Shown here piece by piece: positions 36,772 through 45,649 of a DNA stretch of 64,000 nt. The number at the start of each line of letters is the position of its first letter. Position 1 is the stretch's first letter. The stretch is from NCBI RefSeq assembly GCF_024741815.1, contig NZ_CP102951.1:1627001-1691000 (forward strand), in the 5' to 3' direction. The stretch is from Pseudomonas sp. LS1212 (GTDB lineage Bacteria > Pseudomonadota > Gammaproteobacteria > Pseudomonadales > Pseudomonadaceae). Under the pieces are notes generated by a model, which saw nothing but the letters and a program-made list of their open reading frames with translations, had not been told where the DNA came from and searched no databases. The position numbers were made by a program, and so were the translations under genes.

Positions 36772-37523
36772 TGGGCGCGTTGCGCATTTTGTTGACGCTG
36801 CTGTTGCTGTTGGCAGCGCCGCTGGCGCTGGCCGCCGATCCGCTGTCGATCCCGGCGATTACCTTGTCCAGTGGTGCCGATGGGCAGCAGGAGTACTCGG
36901 TCAGCCTGCAGATCCTGCTGATCATGACGGCGCTGAGTTTTATCCCCGCCTTCGTCATGCTGATGACCAGTTTCACCCGGATCATCATTGTCTTTTCGAT
37001 CCTGCGCCAGGCCCTGGGCCTGCAGCAGACGCCGTCGAACCAGATCCTGACCGGCATGGCGCTGTTCCTGACGATGTTCATCATGGCGCCGGTGTTCGAC
37101 CGGGTGAACCAGGATGCCTTGCAGCCCTATATCAACGAGAAGCTCAGCGCCCGGGATGCGATCGCCAAGGCCGAGGTGCCGATCAAGGACTTCATGCTGG
37201 CGCAGACCCGCCAAAGCGACCTGGACCTGTTCATGCGCCTGTCCAAACGTACCGACATCGACGGCCCCGACCAGGCGCCGTTGACCATCCTGGTACCGGC
37301 CTTTGTCACCTCGGAGCTGAAAACGGCCTTCCAGATCGGCTTCATGATCTTCATTCCGTTTTTGATCATCGACCTGGTCGTGGCCAGTGTGTTGATGGCC
37401 ATGGGCATGATGATGCTGTCGCCGCTGATCATCTCCTTGCCGTTCAAGATCATGCTGTTCGTGCTGGTCGATGGCTGGGCGCTGATCATCGGTACGCTGG
37501 CCGGCAGTTTCGGGGGCGTATAG
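36771..37523 (+). CDS. fliP: Flagellar export gate protein FliP
   Basis: 250 aa from ATG 36771, overlapping the fliO stop as TGATG (GTG 36768 is possible). A cleavable signal peptide (ILLTLLLLLAAPLALA) is followed by the FliP core: membrane helices around residues 45-75 and 185-250 and the conserved SFTRIIIVFSILRQALGLQQ and PFKIMLFVLVDGWALI segments. FliP forms the pentamer of the export gate with FliQ and FliR. Confidence 0.98.
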   Translation: MGALRILLTLLLLLAAPLALAADPLSIPAITLSSGADGQQEYSVSLQILLIMTALSFIPAFVMLMTSFTRIIIVFSILRQALGLQQTPSNQILTGMALFLTMFIMAPVFDRVNQDALQPYINEKLSARDAIAKAEVPIKDFMLAQTRQSDLDLFMRLSKRTDIDGPDQAPLTILVPAFVTSELKTAFQIGFMIFIPFLIIDLVVASVLMAMGMMMLSPLIISLPFKIMLFVLVDGWALIIGTLAGSFGGV

Positions 37524-37551
37524 GTGTTCGGAATCTTGCGAGGAATACACC

Positions 37552-37821
37552 ATGACACCTGAGGTGGCAGTCGATCTGTTCCGTGACGCGTTGTGGCTCA
37601 CCACCTTGATGGTGGCCGTGCTGGTCATACCCAGCCTGTTGGTGGGGCTGCTGGTGGCGATGTTTCAGGCGGCGACCCAGATCAACGAACAGACCTTGAG
37701 CTTTTTGCCGCGCCTGCTGGTCATGCTGGTCACCCTGATCGTGGCGGGGCCCTGGCTGGTGCAGACGTTCATGGAATACATACTGTCGCTGTACGGCAGT
37801 ATCCCGCAGTTGATCGGCTGA
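37552..37821 (+). CDS. fliQ: Flagellar export gate protein FliQ
   Basis: 89 aa with two membrane helices (ALWLTTLMVAVLVIPSLLVG; FLPRLLVMLVTLIVAGPWLV) joined by the conserved QAATQINEQTLSF loop. It packs four-fold around the FliP-FliR gate. fliR follows 3 bp later. Confidence 0.97.
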   Translation: MTPEVAVDLFRDALWLTTLMVAVLVIPSLLVGLLVAMFQAATQINEQTLSFLPRLLVMLVTLIVAGPWLVQTFMEYILSLYGSIPQLIG

Positions 37822-37824
37822 GCC

Positions 37825-38607
37825 ATGTCCTTGTTGCAGCTGACCGACGGCCAGATCGGCACCTGGGTGGCGAGTTTCATCCTGCCGCTGTTTCGCGTGA
37901 CGGCCGTGCTGATGACGATGCCCATATTTGGCACTCCGCTGGTTCCGGGGCGAATTCGGCTGTATTTCGCCCTGGCGATCACGGTCGTCATTGTGCCTGG
38001 CTTGCCAGCGATGCCTGAGGTTCGCGCGCTCGATCTAAGCGCCTTGATGCTGATCGCTGAGCAAATCATTATCGGCGCGTTGCTCGGCTTCTCGCTGCAA
38101 CTGTTTTTTCAGGCATTCGTCATCGCCGGGCAAATCGTCGCGATTCAGATGGGCATGGCCTTCGCTTCCATGGTCGACCCAACCAATGGCGTGTCGGTCG
38201 CGGTCATCGGGCAGTTTTTCACGATGCTGGTGACGTTGCTGTTTCTGTCCATGAATGGCCACTTGGTGGTGTTCGAGGTGCTCACCGAAAGCTTCACGAC
38301 GCTACCGATCGGCAGCGGGCTGCTGGTCAATCACTTCTGGGATCTGGCAGGAAGGCTGGGCTGGGTGCTGGGGGCGGCATTGTTACTGGTGTTGCCGGCG
38401 GTCACCGCATTGCTGGTGGTCAACGTCGCCTTCGGTGTCATGACGCGGGCGGCGCCGCAGTTGAACATTTTCTCCATCGGCTTCCCGCTGACGCTGGTGC
38501 TGGGGTTGGTCATCCTCTGGATTGGCCTGGCCGATATCCTCAACCAATACCAACCGCTGGCTTCCGAAGCCTTGCAGTGGTTGCGTGAATTGTCCCGGGC
38601 GCGCTGA
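37825..38607 (+). CDS. fliR: Flagellar export gate protein FliR
   Basis: 260 aa with about six membrane helices and the family segments ASFILPLFRVTAVLMTMPIF and IAGQIVAIQMGMAFASMVDP. One copy per gate, completing the FliP5Q4R1 complex. flhB starts 3 bp after the stop. Confidence 0.97.
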   Translation: MSLLQLTDGQIGTWVASFILPLFRVTAVLMTMPIFGTPLVPGRIRLYFALAITVVIVPGLPAMPEVRALDLSALMLIAEQIIIGALLGFSLQLFFQAFVIAGQIVAIQMGMAFASMVDPTNGVSVAVIGQFFTMLVTLLFLSMNGHLVVFEVLTESFTTLPIGSGLLVNHFWDLAGRLGWVLGAALLLVLPAVTALLVVNVAFGVMTRAAPQLNIFSIGFPLTLVLGLVILWIGLADILNQYQPLASEALQWLRELSRAR

Positions 38608-38610
38608 CAA

Positions 38611-39747
38611 ATGGCAGAGAGCGAAAGCGGTCAGGATAAAACAGAAGACCCCACGGAGAAGCGCAAGCAGGACTCGCGCGAAAAGGGCGAGATTGCGCGC
38701 TCCAAGGAGCTCAACACCCTGGCCGTGATGCTGGCTGGCGCAGGCGGCCTGTTGGTATTCGGCGGTGGCCTGGCGCAGATGATGATGGATCTGATGCGGA
38801 TCAATTTCACCCTGTCGCGTGAAGTTATCGTCGATGAGCGCTCGATGGCCCTGTTCCTGCTGGCCTCCGGGAAAATGGCCCTGGTGGCGGCGCAGCCGCT
38901 GCTGCTGGTGATGTTGATCGCTGCGGTGGTCGGGCCCATTTCATTGGGTGGCTGGTTATTCGCAACAGGCTCGCTGGCACCCAAGTTCAGTCGGATGAAC
39001 CCCCTTTCCGGGCTCAAGCGGATGTTTTCCACGCATGCACTGACAGAGTTGCTCAAGGCGCTGGCGAAATTCTTTGTCATATTGCTGGTGGCGTTGCTGG
39101 TGCTCTCTTCGGATCGCGATGACTTGCTGGCCATTGCCCACGAGCCCCTGGACCTGGCGATTATTCACAGTGTTCAGGTGGTTGGCTGGAGCGCCTTGTG
39201 GATGGCTTGTGGCTTGTTGTTGATCGCGGCGGTGGATGTGCCGTTGCAGCTCTATCAAAGCCGTCAGAAGCTGTTGATGACCAAGCAGGAAGTGCGCGAC
39301 GAACACAAGAACACTGAAGGCCGTCCGGAGGTGAAGCAGCGCATCCGTCAATTGCAGCGTGAAATGTCGCAGCGACGAATGATGGCGGCGATCCCTGAAG
39401 CCGACGTGGTCATCACCAACCCGACTCACTATGCGGTCGCGCTCAAGTACGACCCGGAGAAGGGGAGTGCGCCGGTGTTGCTGGCCAAGGGCAGCGACTT
39501 CATCGCCTTGAAGATTCGCGAGATCGCCAGCGAGCACAATATCCAGTTGCTTGAATCGCCGGCGCTGGCGCGTTCGATCTACTACTCCACCGAGCTTGAG
39601 CAGGAGATTCCGGCGGGGCTTTATCTGGCGGTGGCGCAGGTGCTGGCGTATGTCTATCAGATTCGCCAATACCGCGCCGGCAAGGGCAAGCCGCCGGAGC
39701 CGTTGAAGGACTTGCCGATTCCGCCGGATCTGCGTCGCGATTCCTGA
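38611..39747 (+). CDS. flhB: Flagellar export switch protein FlhB
   Basis: 378 aa. Four membrane helices (to ~residue 215), then the cytosolic FlhB-C domain with the self-cleavage site N270-PTH (VVITNPTHYAVALKYDP). Cleavage between N270 and P271 lets FliK switch export from hook to filament substrates. The C-terminal tail ends in a proline-rich stretch. Compare the stand-alone FlhB-CC-like gene at 55623-55925. It is the last gene of the fliL operon, followed by a REPIN. Confidence 0.98.
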   Translation: MAESESGQDKTEDPTEKRKQDSREKGEIARSKELNTLAVMLAGAGGLLVFGGGLAQMMMDLMRINFTLSREVIVDERSMALFLLASGKMALVAAQPLLLVMLIAAVVGPISLGGWLFATGSLAPKFSRMNPLSGLKRMFSTHALTELLKALAKFFVILLVALLVLSSDRDDLLAIAHEPLDLAIIHSVQVVGWSALWMACGLLLIAAVDVPLQLYQSRQKLLMTKQEVRDEHKNTEGRPEVKQRIRQLQREMSQRRMMAAIPEADVVITNPTHYAVALKYDPEKGSAPVLLAKGSDFIALKIREIASEHNIQLLESPALARSIYYSTELEQEIPAGLYLAVAQVLAYVYQIRQYRAGKGKPPEPLKDLPIPPDLRRDS

Positions 39748-39763
39748 TTCTCTAGCGGCCGAT

Positions 39764-39840
39764 AGGGCCTCATCGCTGGCAAGCCAGCTCCCACAGAGAT
39801 CCGGCTACTGTGGGAGCTGGCTTGCCAGCGATGAGGCCCT
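39764..39840. repeat. REPIN: two inverted REP sequences forming a perfect palindrome
   Basis: Arms 39764-39796 and 39808-39840 are perfect reverse complements (33 bp each) around an 11-nt loop. They carry the core GTGGGAGCTGGCTTGCCAGC, typical of dispersed REP elements in fluorescens/putida-group genomes. It lies 17 bp after flhB and probably ends or stabilises the fliL-flhB transcript. It is 41 bp before the flhA sigma-54 promoter. Confidence 0.93.
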
Positions 39841-39880
39841 GACAGGCAATCCATGATTCCTCCGAACATCCCGCAAGAGT

Positions 39881-39896
39881 TGGAAAGCTTCTTGCA
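39881..39896 (+). promoter_or_regulatory. Sigma-54 promoter of flhA-flhF-fleN-fliA
   Basis: TGGAAA (39881-39886), GCTTC, TTGCA (39892-39896). The GG and GC elements are exact. The expected start site (about 39907) is downstream of the in-frame ATG 39897, which argues for GTG 39957 as the flhA start. Confidence 0.75.
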
Positions 39897-39956
39897 ATGG
39901 CAGCTGCTGCAACGCCTCTGGCGTCAAAAGTTTGCTTGAGTTCACGAGGAAGACCG

Positions 39957-42086
39957 GTGGATCGCTCTCAATTAATCAACACTGCCCGCAGCAACCTGGT
40001 CGGCCTCGGTCGAGGCAACCTGGGTGTGCCGCTGTTGCTGTTGGTCATGCTGGCGATGATGATGTTGCCGGTGCCGCCGTTTCTGCTGGACGTGTTCTTC
40101 ACGTTCAACATCGCACTGTCCATCGTCGTGTTGCTGGTCTGCGTGTACGCCTTGCGCCCGCTGGATTTTGCCGTATTTCCCACCATTCTGCTGGTGGCGA
40201 CCCTGCTGCGCCTGGCCCTGAACGTAGCGTCCACGCGAGTGGTGATGCTCCATGGGCATGATGGCCACGCCGCTGCCGGCAAGGTGATCCAGGCCTTCGG
40301 CGAGGTCGTGATCGGCGGTAACTACGTGGTCGGTATCGTGGTGTTCGCGATCCTGATGATCATCAACTTCGTGGTGGTCACCAAGGGCGCCGGGCGGATT
40401 TCCGAGGTCAGCGCGCGCTTCACCCTCGATGCCATGCCCGGCAAGCAGATGGCGATCGATGCCGACCTCAATGCCGGCCTGATCGACCAGGCCCAGGCCA
40501 AGAGTCGGCGTACGGAAGTGGCCCAGGAAGCCGAGTTCTATGGGTCGATGGACGGTGCCAGCAAGTTCGTGCGCGGCGACGCTATTGCCGGCCTGTTGAT
40601 TCTGTTCATCAACCTGATCGGCGGTATGGCCGTCGGTATCTTCCAGCACGACATGACCTTTGCCGATGCCGGCAAGGTGTACGCGTTGTTGACCATCGGT
40701 GACGGTTTGGTGGCGCAATTGCCATCACTGCTGTTGTCGACTGCTGCCGCCATCATGGTAACCCGGGCTTCGGGCTCCGAAGACATGGGCAAGCAGATCA
40801 ATCGGCAGATGTTCGACTCGCCCAAGGCCCTGGCCGTTTCCGCCGGCCTGATGCTGGTCATGGGGCTGGTGCCGGGCATGCCGCATGTGTCCTTTATCAG
40901 CCTGGCGCTGGTGGCCGGCGGCGCTGCGTATCTGGTCTGGCGCAAGCAGAACATGGTCAAGGTCCAGGCGCTTGCCGAAGTCCAGCGTCAGCAGGACCTG
41001 CTGCCTTCGCCCCAGCGCGCCATGGAAACCAAGGAGCTGGGCTGGGATGATGTCACCCCGATCGACATGATAGGCCTGGAGGTCGGTTACCGACTCATTC
41101 CGCTGGTCGATCGCAATCAGGGTGGTCAACTCCTGGCGCGGATCAAGGGGGTGCGCAAGAAGCTCTCCCAGGACCTGGGGTTCCTGATGCCCACGGTGCA
41201 TATTCGCGACAACCTGGACCTTGCGCCCAGCGCGTATCGCTTGACACTGATGGGGGTGATTCTCGCTGAAGCCGAGATCTATCCGGAGCGCGAGCTGGCG
41301 ATCAACCCTGGTCAGGTATTCGGCGCCCTCAATGGCATCACCGCCAAGGATCCAGCCTTCGGTCTGGATGCGGTGTGGATCGAAGTCAGCCTGCGCAGCC
41401 AGGCGCAGTCGCTGGGTTACACGGTGGTCGATGCCAGCACCGTGGTCGCCACGCACTTGAACCAGATCCTGCACAAGCATTGCCATGAGCTGATCGGTCA
41501 CGAAGAGGTTCAGCAACTGCTGCAGGTGTTGGCCAAAAGCTCGCCGAAACTGGCCGAAGAAGTCGTGCCTGGCATTCTCTCGCTGTCCGGCTTGCTCAAG
41601 GTGCTGCAGGCGCTGCTGGCCGAGCAGGTGCCGGTGCGCGATATTCGCAGCATTGCCGAGGCCATCGCCAACAATGCCGCCAAGAGTCAAGATACTGCCG
41701 CGCTGGTCGCTGCGGTGCGCGTCGGATTGTGTCGCGCTATCGTGCAAAGCATTGTCGGGCTTGAGTCCGAGCTACCTGTGATCACCCTTGAGCCAAGGTT
41801 GGAACAAATATTGCTCAATAGTTTGCAGAGGGCCGGCCAGGGTCAGGAAGAAGGCGTTCTGCTGGAGCCAAGCATGGCCGAGAAGCTTCAGCGTTCGTTG
41901 ATCGAAGCGGCCCAGCGTCAAGAGATGCAAGGCCAGCCGGCGATCCTGCTGGTGGCAGGGCCGATACGTGCGATGCTGTCGCGATTCGGCCGCCTGGCCG
42001 TACCGAATCTGCATGTACTGGCCTACCAGGAAATACCCGATAACAAGCAAGTCACCATCGTTGCGACAGTAGGGCCCAACGGCTGA
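39957..42086 (+). CDS. flhA: Flagellar export protein FlhA
   Basis: 709 aa from GTG 39957, with GAGGAAG 7 nt upstream; the longer frame from ATG 39897 would begin before the promoter's start site. About eight membrane helices (N-terminal ~300 residues) with the conserved FHIPEP-type cytosolic loop (ISEVSARFTLDAMPGKQMAI), then the large cytosolic domain that docks chaperones. FlhA forms the nonameric export ring. FlhF follows after 11 bp. Confidence 0.97.
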   Translation: MDRSQLINTARSNLVGLGRGNLGVPLLLLVMLAMMMLPVPPFLLDVFFTFNIALSIVVLLVCVYALRPLDFAVFPTILLVATLLRLALNVASTRVVMLHGHDGHAAAGKVIQAFGEVVIGGNYVVGIVVFAILMIINFVVVTKGAGRISEVSARFTLDAMPGKQMAIDADLNAGLIDQAQAKSRRTEVAQEAEFYGSMDGASKFVRGDAIAGLLILFINLIGGMAVGIFQHDMTFADAGKVYALLTIGDGLVAQLPSLLLSTAAAIMVTRASGSEDMGKQINRQMFDSPKALAVSAGLMLVMGLVPGMPHVSFISLALVAGGAAYLVWRKQNMVKVQALAEVQRQQDLLPSPQRAMETKELGWDDVTPIDMIGLEVGYRLIPLVDRNQGGQLLARIKGVRKKLSQDLGFLMPTVHIRDNLDLAPSAYRLTLMGVILAEAEIYPERELAINPGQVFGALNGITAKDPAFGLDAVWIEVSLRSQAQSLGYTVVDASTVVATHLNQILHKHCHELIGHEEVQQLLQVLAKSSPKLAEEVVPGILSLSGLLKVLQALLAEQVPVRDIRSIAEAIANNAAKSQDTAALVAAVRVGLCRAIVQSIVGLESELPVITLEPRLEQILLNSLQRAGQGQEEGVLLEPSMAEKLQRSLIEAAQRQEMQGQPAILLVAGPIRAMLSRFGRLAVPNLHVLAYQEIPDNKQVTIVATVGPNG

Positions 42087-42097
42087 GGTAGGGGGTT

Positions 42098-43420
42098 ATG
42101 CAAGTTAAGCGTTTTTTCGCCGCCGATATGCGTCAGGCCATGAAGCTGGTTCGTGATGAGCTGGGGGCTGATGCCGCCATCATCGGCAACCGGCGGATTG
42201 CTGGCGGTGTCGAGCTGACGGCAGCGCTGGACTACAAACTGTCTGCGCTGGCGCCGCGGGTGCCAAATGTCGAACTCGAAGACGAGCTGCGCAAGACCCA
42301 GTCGCGCATCGTCTCGGCCCAGGCCGAATTGAGCACCCGGGGTGACAGCGATGCGACCACCAACCGCCAATTGTTTGCCGGCTTGCCGCTGACCGCTTCC
42401 GAACCTTTGGTCGAGCCGCACTTCGATGAGCCGCCGCCCCGTCCGGCCGCTGCTGCGCCGGCTTCGGCCGCCGTCGATCAACGTGTGTTCGAATCGATGC
42501 GTTCGGAACTCAACGGCCTGCGCGAACTGCTCGAAGTACAACTCGGCTCGTTGGCATGGACCCAGCTGCAAGGCTGCAAGCCGCAGCAGGCCAACCTCTG
42601 GCGTCGCCTGCAACGCATCGGCCTGGCAGGCCCCTTGTCGCGCGAGCTGCTGGAACTGACCTGCGAGATCGAAGAGCCGCGGCACGCCTGGCGCATGCTG
42701 CTGGCACACCTGGCGCGCAAGATCGCCACGCCCGAGGTCGAGCCGCTCGAAGAGGGCGGGATCATCGCGATGGTCGGCCCGGCCGGCATGGGCAAGACCA
42801 CCACCCTGGCCAAGCTGGCCGCCCGCTATGTGCTCAAGTACGGCGCGCAGAACCTGGCGCTGGTGAGCATGGACAGTTTTCGTATCGGCGCCCAGGAGCA
42901 ACTCAAGACCCTGGGGCGAATCCTCAATGTGTCGGTCACCCATGTCGACCCCGGCCAGTCCCTGGCCCAGGCGCTGGAGCCGCTGCTGCGCAAGCGCGTG
43001 GTACTGATCGATACCGCCGGCCTGCAGGCCAGCGATCCGGCCTTGCGCATGCAGCTCGAGAGCCTGGCCGGGCGTGGGATCAAGGCCAGGAACTATCTGG
43101 TGCTGGCCACGACCAGTCAGAAGCAGGTGCTCAGTGCCGCTTATCACAGTTACAAGCGTTGCGGGCTGGCCGGCTGCATCCTGACTAAACTGGACGAAAC
43201 CGCCAGCCTCGGCGAAGTGCTGAGCCTGGCTATCAGTCACCAATTGCCGGTCGCCTATCTAACCGATGGCCCGCGCATTCCGGACGATTTGCATCTGCCG
43301 CGCAGGCATCAGCTGGTCAGTCGCGCAGTGAGCGTGCAAATGCAGGAGGAGCCCAGCGAAGAGGCCATGGCCGATATGTTCGCTGATCTCTACCACAGCC
43401 CGAACAAGCGTGTTGGCTGA
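42098..43420 (+). CDS. flhF: Flagellar placement GTPase FlhF
   Basis: 440 aa SRP-type GTPase that recruits FliF to the pole. N-terminal basic domain (MQVKRFFAADMRQAMKLVRD), Pro/Ala-rich linker, N domain, and G domain with G1 at G227-PAGMGKTT (K233), G3-like VLIDTAGLQ and G4-like LTKLDE. Its dimer is countered by FleN. After its stop comes a 119-bp spacer with a small ORF. Confidence 0.97.
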   Translation: MQVKRFFAADMRQAMKLVRDELGADAAIIGNRRIAGGVELTAALDYKLSALAPRVPNVELEDELRKTQSRIVSAQAELSTRGDSDATTNRQLFAGLPLTASEPLVEPHFDEPPPRPAAAAPASAAVDQRVFESMRSELNGLRELLEVQLGSLAWTQLQGCKPQQANLWRRLQRIGLAGPLSRELLELTCEIEEPRHAWRMLLAHLARKIATPEVEPLEEGGIIAMVGPAGMGKTTTLAKLAARYVLKYGAQNLALVSMDSFRIGAQEQLKTLGRILNVSVTHVDPGQSLAQALEPLLRKRVVLIDTAGLQASDPALRMQLESLAGRGIKARNYLVLATTSQKQVLSAAYHSYKRCGLAGCILTKLDETASLGEVLSLAISHQLPVAYLTDGPRIPDDLHLPRRHQLVSRAVSVQMQEEPSEEAMADMFADLYHSPNKRVG

Positions 43421-43427
43421 GGTGAAT

Positions 43428-43517
43428 ATGAAGACGTTGCAATCTACCTACATCGATGGTCTGCCGTGCATTTTTCAAGGTGTTGAAAGCGCAGCCAGTC
43501 ATGTGGCCTCGGTCTAA
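43428..43517 (+). CDS. Small ORF between flhF and fleN (29 codons), hypothetical
   Basis: ATG 43428 to TAA 43515-43517 encodes MKTLQSTYIDGLPCIFQGVE followed by nine residues; an in-frame GTG at 43422 directly after the flhF stop could also start it. It fills most of the 119-bp spacer in an otherwise compact operon. No family is recognised and no strong RBS is visible (GAGGTGAAT overlaps the flhF stop). It may be a leader-type or accessory peptide, or chance. Confidence 0.3.
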   Translation: MKTLQSTYIDGLPCIFQGVESAASHVASV

Positions 43518-43539
43518 GTAAGACAAGGTAAAAACGAAC

Positions 43540-44373
43540 ATGGGCAGCATGCATCCCGTACAGGTGATCGCGGTGACCGGCGGCAAAGGTGGCGTCGGCA
43601 AGACTAACGTGTCAGTGAACTTGTCCCTGGCCCTGGCAGAGCTTGGCCGGCGAGTCATGCTGCTGGACGCCGATCTGGGGCTGGCGAACGTCGACGTCCT
43701 GCTGGGGTTGACCCCCAAGCGAACCCTGGCCGATGTCATAGAGGGGCGCTGTGAGCTGCGCGATGTCCTGTTGCAGGGCCCTGGCGGCGTTCGTATCGTG
43801 CCGGCGGCGTCCGGGACCCAGAGCATGGTGCATTTGTCGCAGGCCCAGCACGCAGGCCTGATCCAGGCTTTCAGCGACATCGGCGACAATCTCGATGTGC
43901 TGGTGATCGACACGGCTGCCGGCATCGGCGATTCGGTGGTCAGTTTCGTCCGTGCGGCCCAGGAAGTCTTGCTGGTGGTCTGTGACGAGCCGACGTCGAT
44001 CACCGATGCCTATGCACTGATCAAGCTGCTTAACCGCGACTACGGGATGAACCGTTTCCGGGTGCTGGCCAACATGGCGCAAAGCCCGCAGGAAGGGCGC
44101 AACCTGTTCGCCAAGCTGACCAAGGTCACCGATCGCTTCCTGGACGTCGCCTTGCAGTATGTGGGCGCGGTGCCCTACGACGAATGCGTACGCAAGGCCG
44201 TGCAGAAGCAGCGAGCTGTCTACGAAGCCTTCCCTCGTTCCAAGTGCGCGCTGGCATTCAAGGCCATTGCGCAGAAGGTCGATACCTGGCCATTGCCGGC
44301 CAACCCGCGCGGGCATCTGGAGTTCTTCGTCGAGCGCCTCGTGCAGCGGACCCATGCAGGACCGGTATCATGA
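43540..44373 (+). CDS. fleN: Flagellar number regulator FleN (FlhG)
   Basis: 277 aa MinD/ParA-like ATPase. Deviant Walker A at residues 14-22 (TGGKGGVGKTN), switch motif LVIDTAAGIGDSV and the FleN-typical LLDADLGLANVDVLLGLTPK. It binds FleQ to restrain flagellar gene expression and opposes FlhF, keeping flagellar number fixed. ATG 43540 or 43549 could be used. Its stop overlaps the fliA start (ATGA). Confidence 0.97.
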   Translation: MGSMHPVQVIAVTGGKGGVGKTNVSVNLSLALAELGRRVMLLDADLGLANVDVLLGLTPKRTLADVIEGRCELRDVLLQGPGGVRIVPAASGTQSMVHLSQAQHAGLIQAFSDIGDNLDVLVIDTAAGIGDSVVSFVRAAQEVLLVVCDEPTSITDAYALIKLLNRDYGMNRFRVLANMAQSPQEGRNLFAKLTKVTDRFLDVALQYVGAVPYDECVRKAVQKQRAVYEAFPRSKCALAFKAIAQKVDTWPLPANPRGHLEFFVERLVQRTHAGPVS

Positions 44374-45110
44374 GTGCGAGCGGCTATCGGATGTACAGCA
44401 GGGCCTCGCGTGACTCGCAGTATGAATTGATCGAACGCTATGCGCCGTTGGTCAAACGCATTGCCTATCACTTGCTGGCACGTTTGCCGGCCAGCGTTCA
44501 GGTCGAAGACCTGATCCAGGCCGGGATGATCGGTTTGCTCGAGGTGTCGACCAAGTATGACTCCAGCAAGGGGGCCAGTTTCGAGACCTACGCCGGGATC
44601 CGCATTCGCGGGGCGATGCTCGACGAGGTCCGCAAGGGCGACTGGGCACCACGTTCGGTGCATCGCAACACCCGCATGGTGAGTGACGCAATTCGTTCAA
44701 TCGAAGCTAAAACCGGACGTGACGCTAAAGATCACGAGGTTGCGGCCGAACTCCAATTGAGTCTCGATGATTATTACGCAATCTTGAACGATACATTGGG
44801 CAGCCGACTGTTCAGTTTCGACGACCTGTTGCAGGACGGCGAGCATGAAGGGCTGCATGAGGATGGCGCCAATACGTCGCTCGAGCCTTCGCGTGATCTT
44901 GAGGATGAACGCTTTCAGGCGGCACTGGCCGATGCGATTGCCAACCTGCCGGAACGCGAACGCCTGGTGCTGGCCCTGTATTACGACGAGGAACTGAACC
45001 TCAAGGAAATCGGCGAGGTTCTGGGCGTCAGCGAGTCCCGGGTCAGCCAGTTGCATAGCCAGTGTGCCGCGCGTCTGCGCGGGCGCTTGGGGGAATGGCG
45101 AGCGCGTTGA
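44370..45110 (+). CDS. fliA: Flagellar sigma factor FliA (sigma-28)
   Basis: 246 aa from ATG 44370; longer frames would lie inside fleN. Regions 2-4 are intact (ERYAPLVKRIAYHLLARLPA; YAGIRIRGAMLDEVRKGDW; LPERERLVLALYYDEELNLK with EIGEVLGVSESRVSQLHSQ as the 4.2 HTH). It transcribes fliC and other late genes (see 16081) and is held by FlgM until hook completion. About 133 bp follow before cheY. Confidence 0.98.
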   Translation: MSASGYRMYSRASRDSQYELIERYAPLVKRIAYHLLARLPASVQVEDLIQAGMIGLLEVSTKYDSSKGASFETYAGIRIRGAMLDEVRKGDWAPRSVHRNTRMVSDAIRSIEAKTGRDAKDHEVAAELQLSLDDYYAILNDTLGSRLFSFDDLLQDGEHEGLHEDGANTSLEPSRDLEDERFQAALADAIANLPERERLVLALYYDEELNLKEIGEVLGVSESRVSQLHSQCAARLRGRLGEWRAR

Positions 45111-45243
45111 AGGCTGTGTGAAATGCTCAGGGCCGAGCGCAAACCGCATGCGCACACTGCGCTGCAGTCACGAAGTAAATAACCGCTTTTGATTGAATGC
45201 GTGCCCAGGTGCTGGGCGCGTTTAAGACTGCTTGGAGGTCGAA

Positions 45244-45630
45244 TTGGACAAGAACATGAAAATCCTCATCGTTGACGATTTCTCGACGATGCGGCGGATC
45301 ATCAAGAACCTGTTGCGCGATCTGGGTTTTACCAACACGGCCGAGGCCGATGACGGCGTGACTGCGTTGCCGATGCTGCACAGCGGCAACTTCGATTTCC
45401 TGGTCACCGATTGGAACATGCCCGGCATGTCCGGCATCGACCTGTTGCGCCAGGTGCGCGCCGATGACCGCCTCAAGCACCTGCCGGTGCTGATGGTGAC
45501 TGCCGAAGCCAAGCGCGAGCAGATCATCGAAGCGGCCCAGGCCGGTGTGAACGGCTATGTGGTCAAGCCCTTCACCGCACAAGTGCTGAAAGAAAAGATC
45601 GAAAAGATCTTCGAGCGCGTCAATAGCTGA
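45244..45630 (+). CDS. cheY: Chemotaxis response regulator CheY
   Basis: 128 aa if TTG 45244 is the start, 124 aa from ATG 45256. TTG is preferred because GGAGG (45234-45238) lies 5 nt before it but 17 nt before the ATG; the resulting MDKNMKILIVDDF also matches the length of the enteric MADKELKFLVVDDF start. Receiver domain with phospho-Asp in LVTDWNMPG (D53 in ATG numbering), T in VTAEAK and K in VVKPFT. CheY-P binds FliM. Confidence 0.96.
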   Translation: MDKNMKILIVDDFSTMRRIIKNLLRDLGFTNTAEADDGVTALPMLHSGNFDFLVTDWNMPGMSGIDLLRQVRADDRLKHLPVLMVTAEAKREQIIEAAQAGVNGYVVKPFTAQVLKEKIEKIFERVNS

Positions 45631-45649
45631 TATCTGTCACGGGGGCGCT

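Noticed and set aside
44184..45110. Longer FliA start inside fleN
   Set aside because: The added residues do not match sigma-28 proteins; ATG 44370 overlaps the fleN stop in the usual ATGA form.
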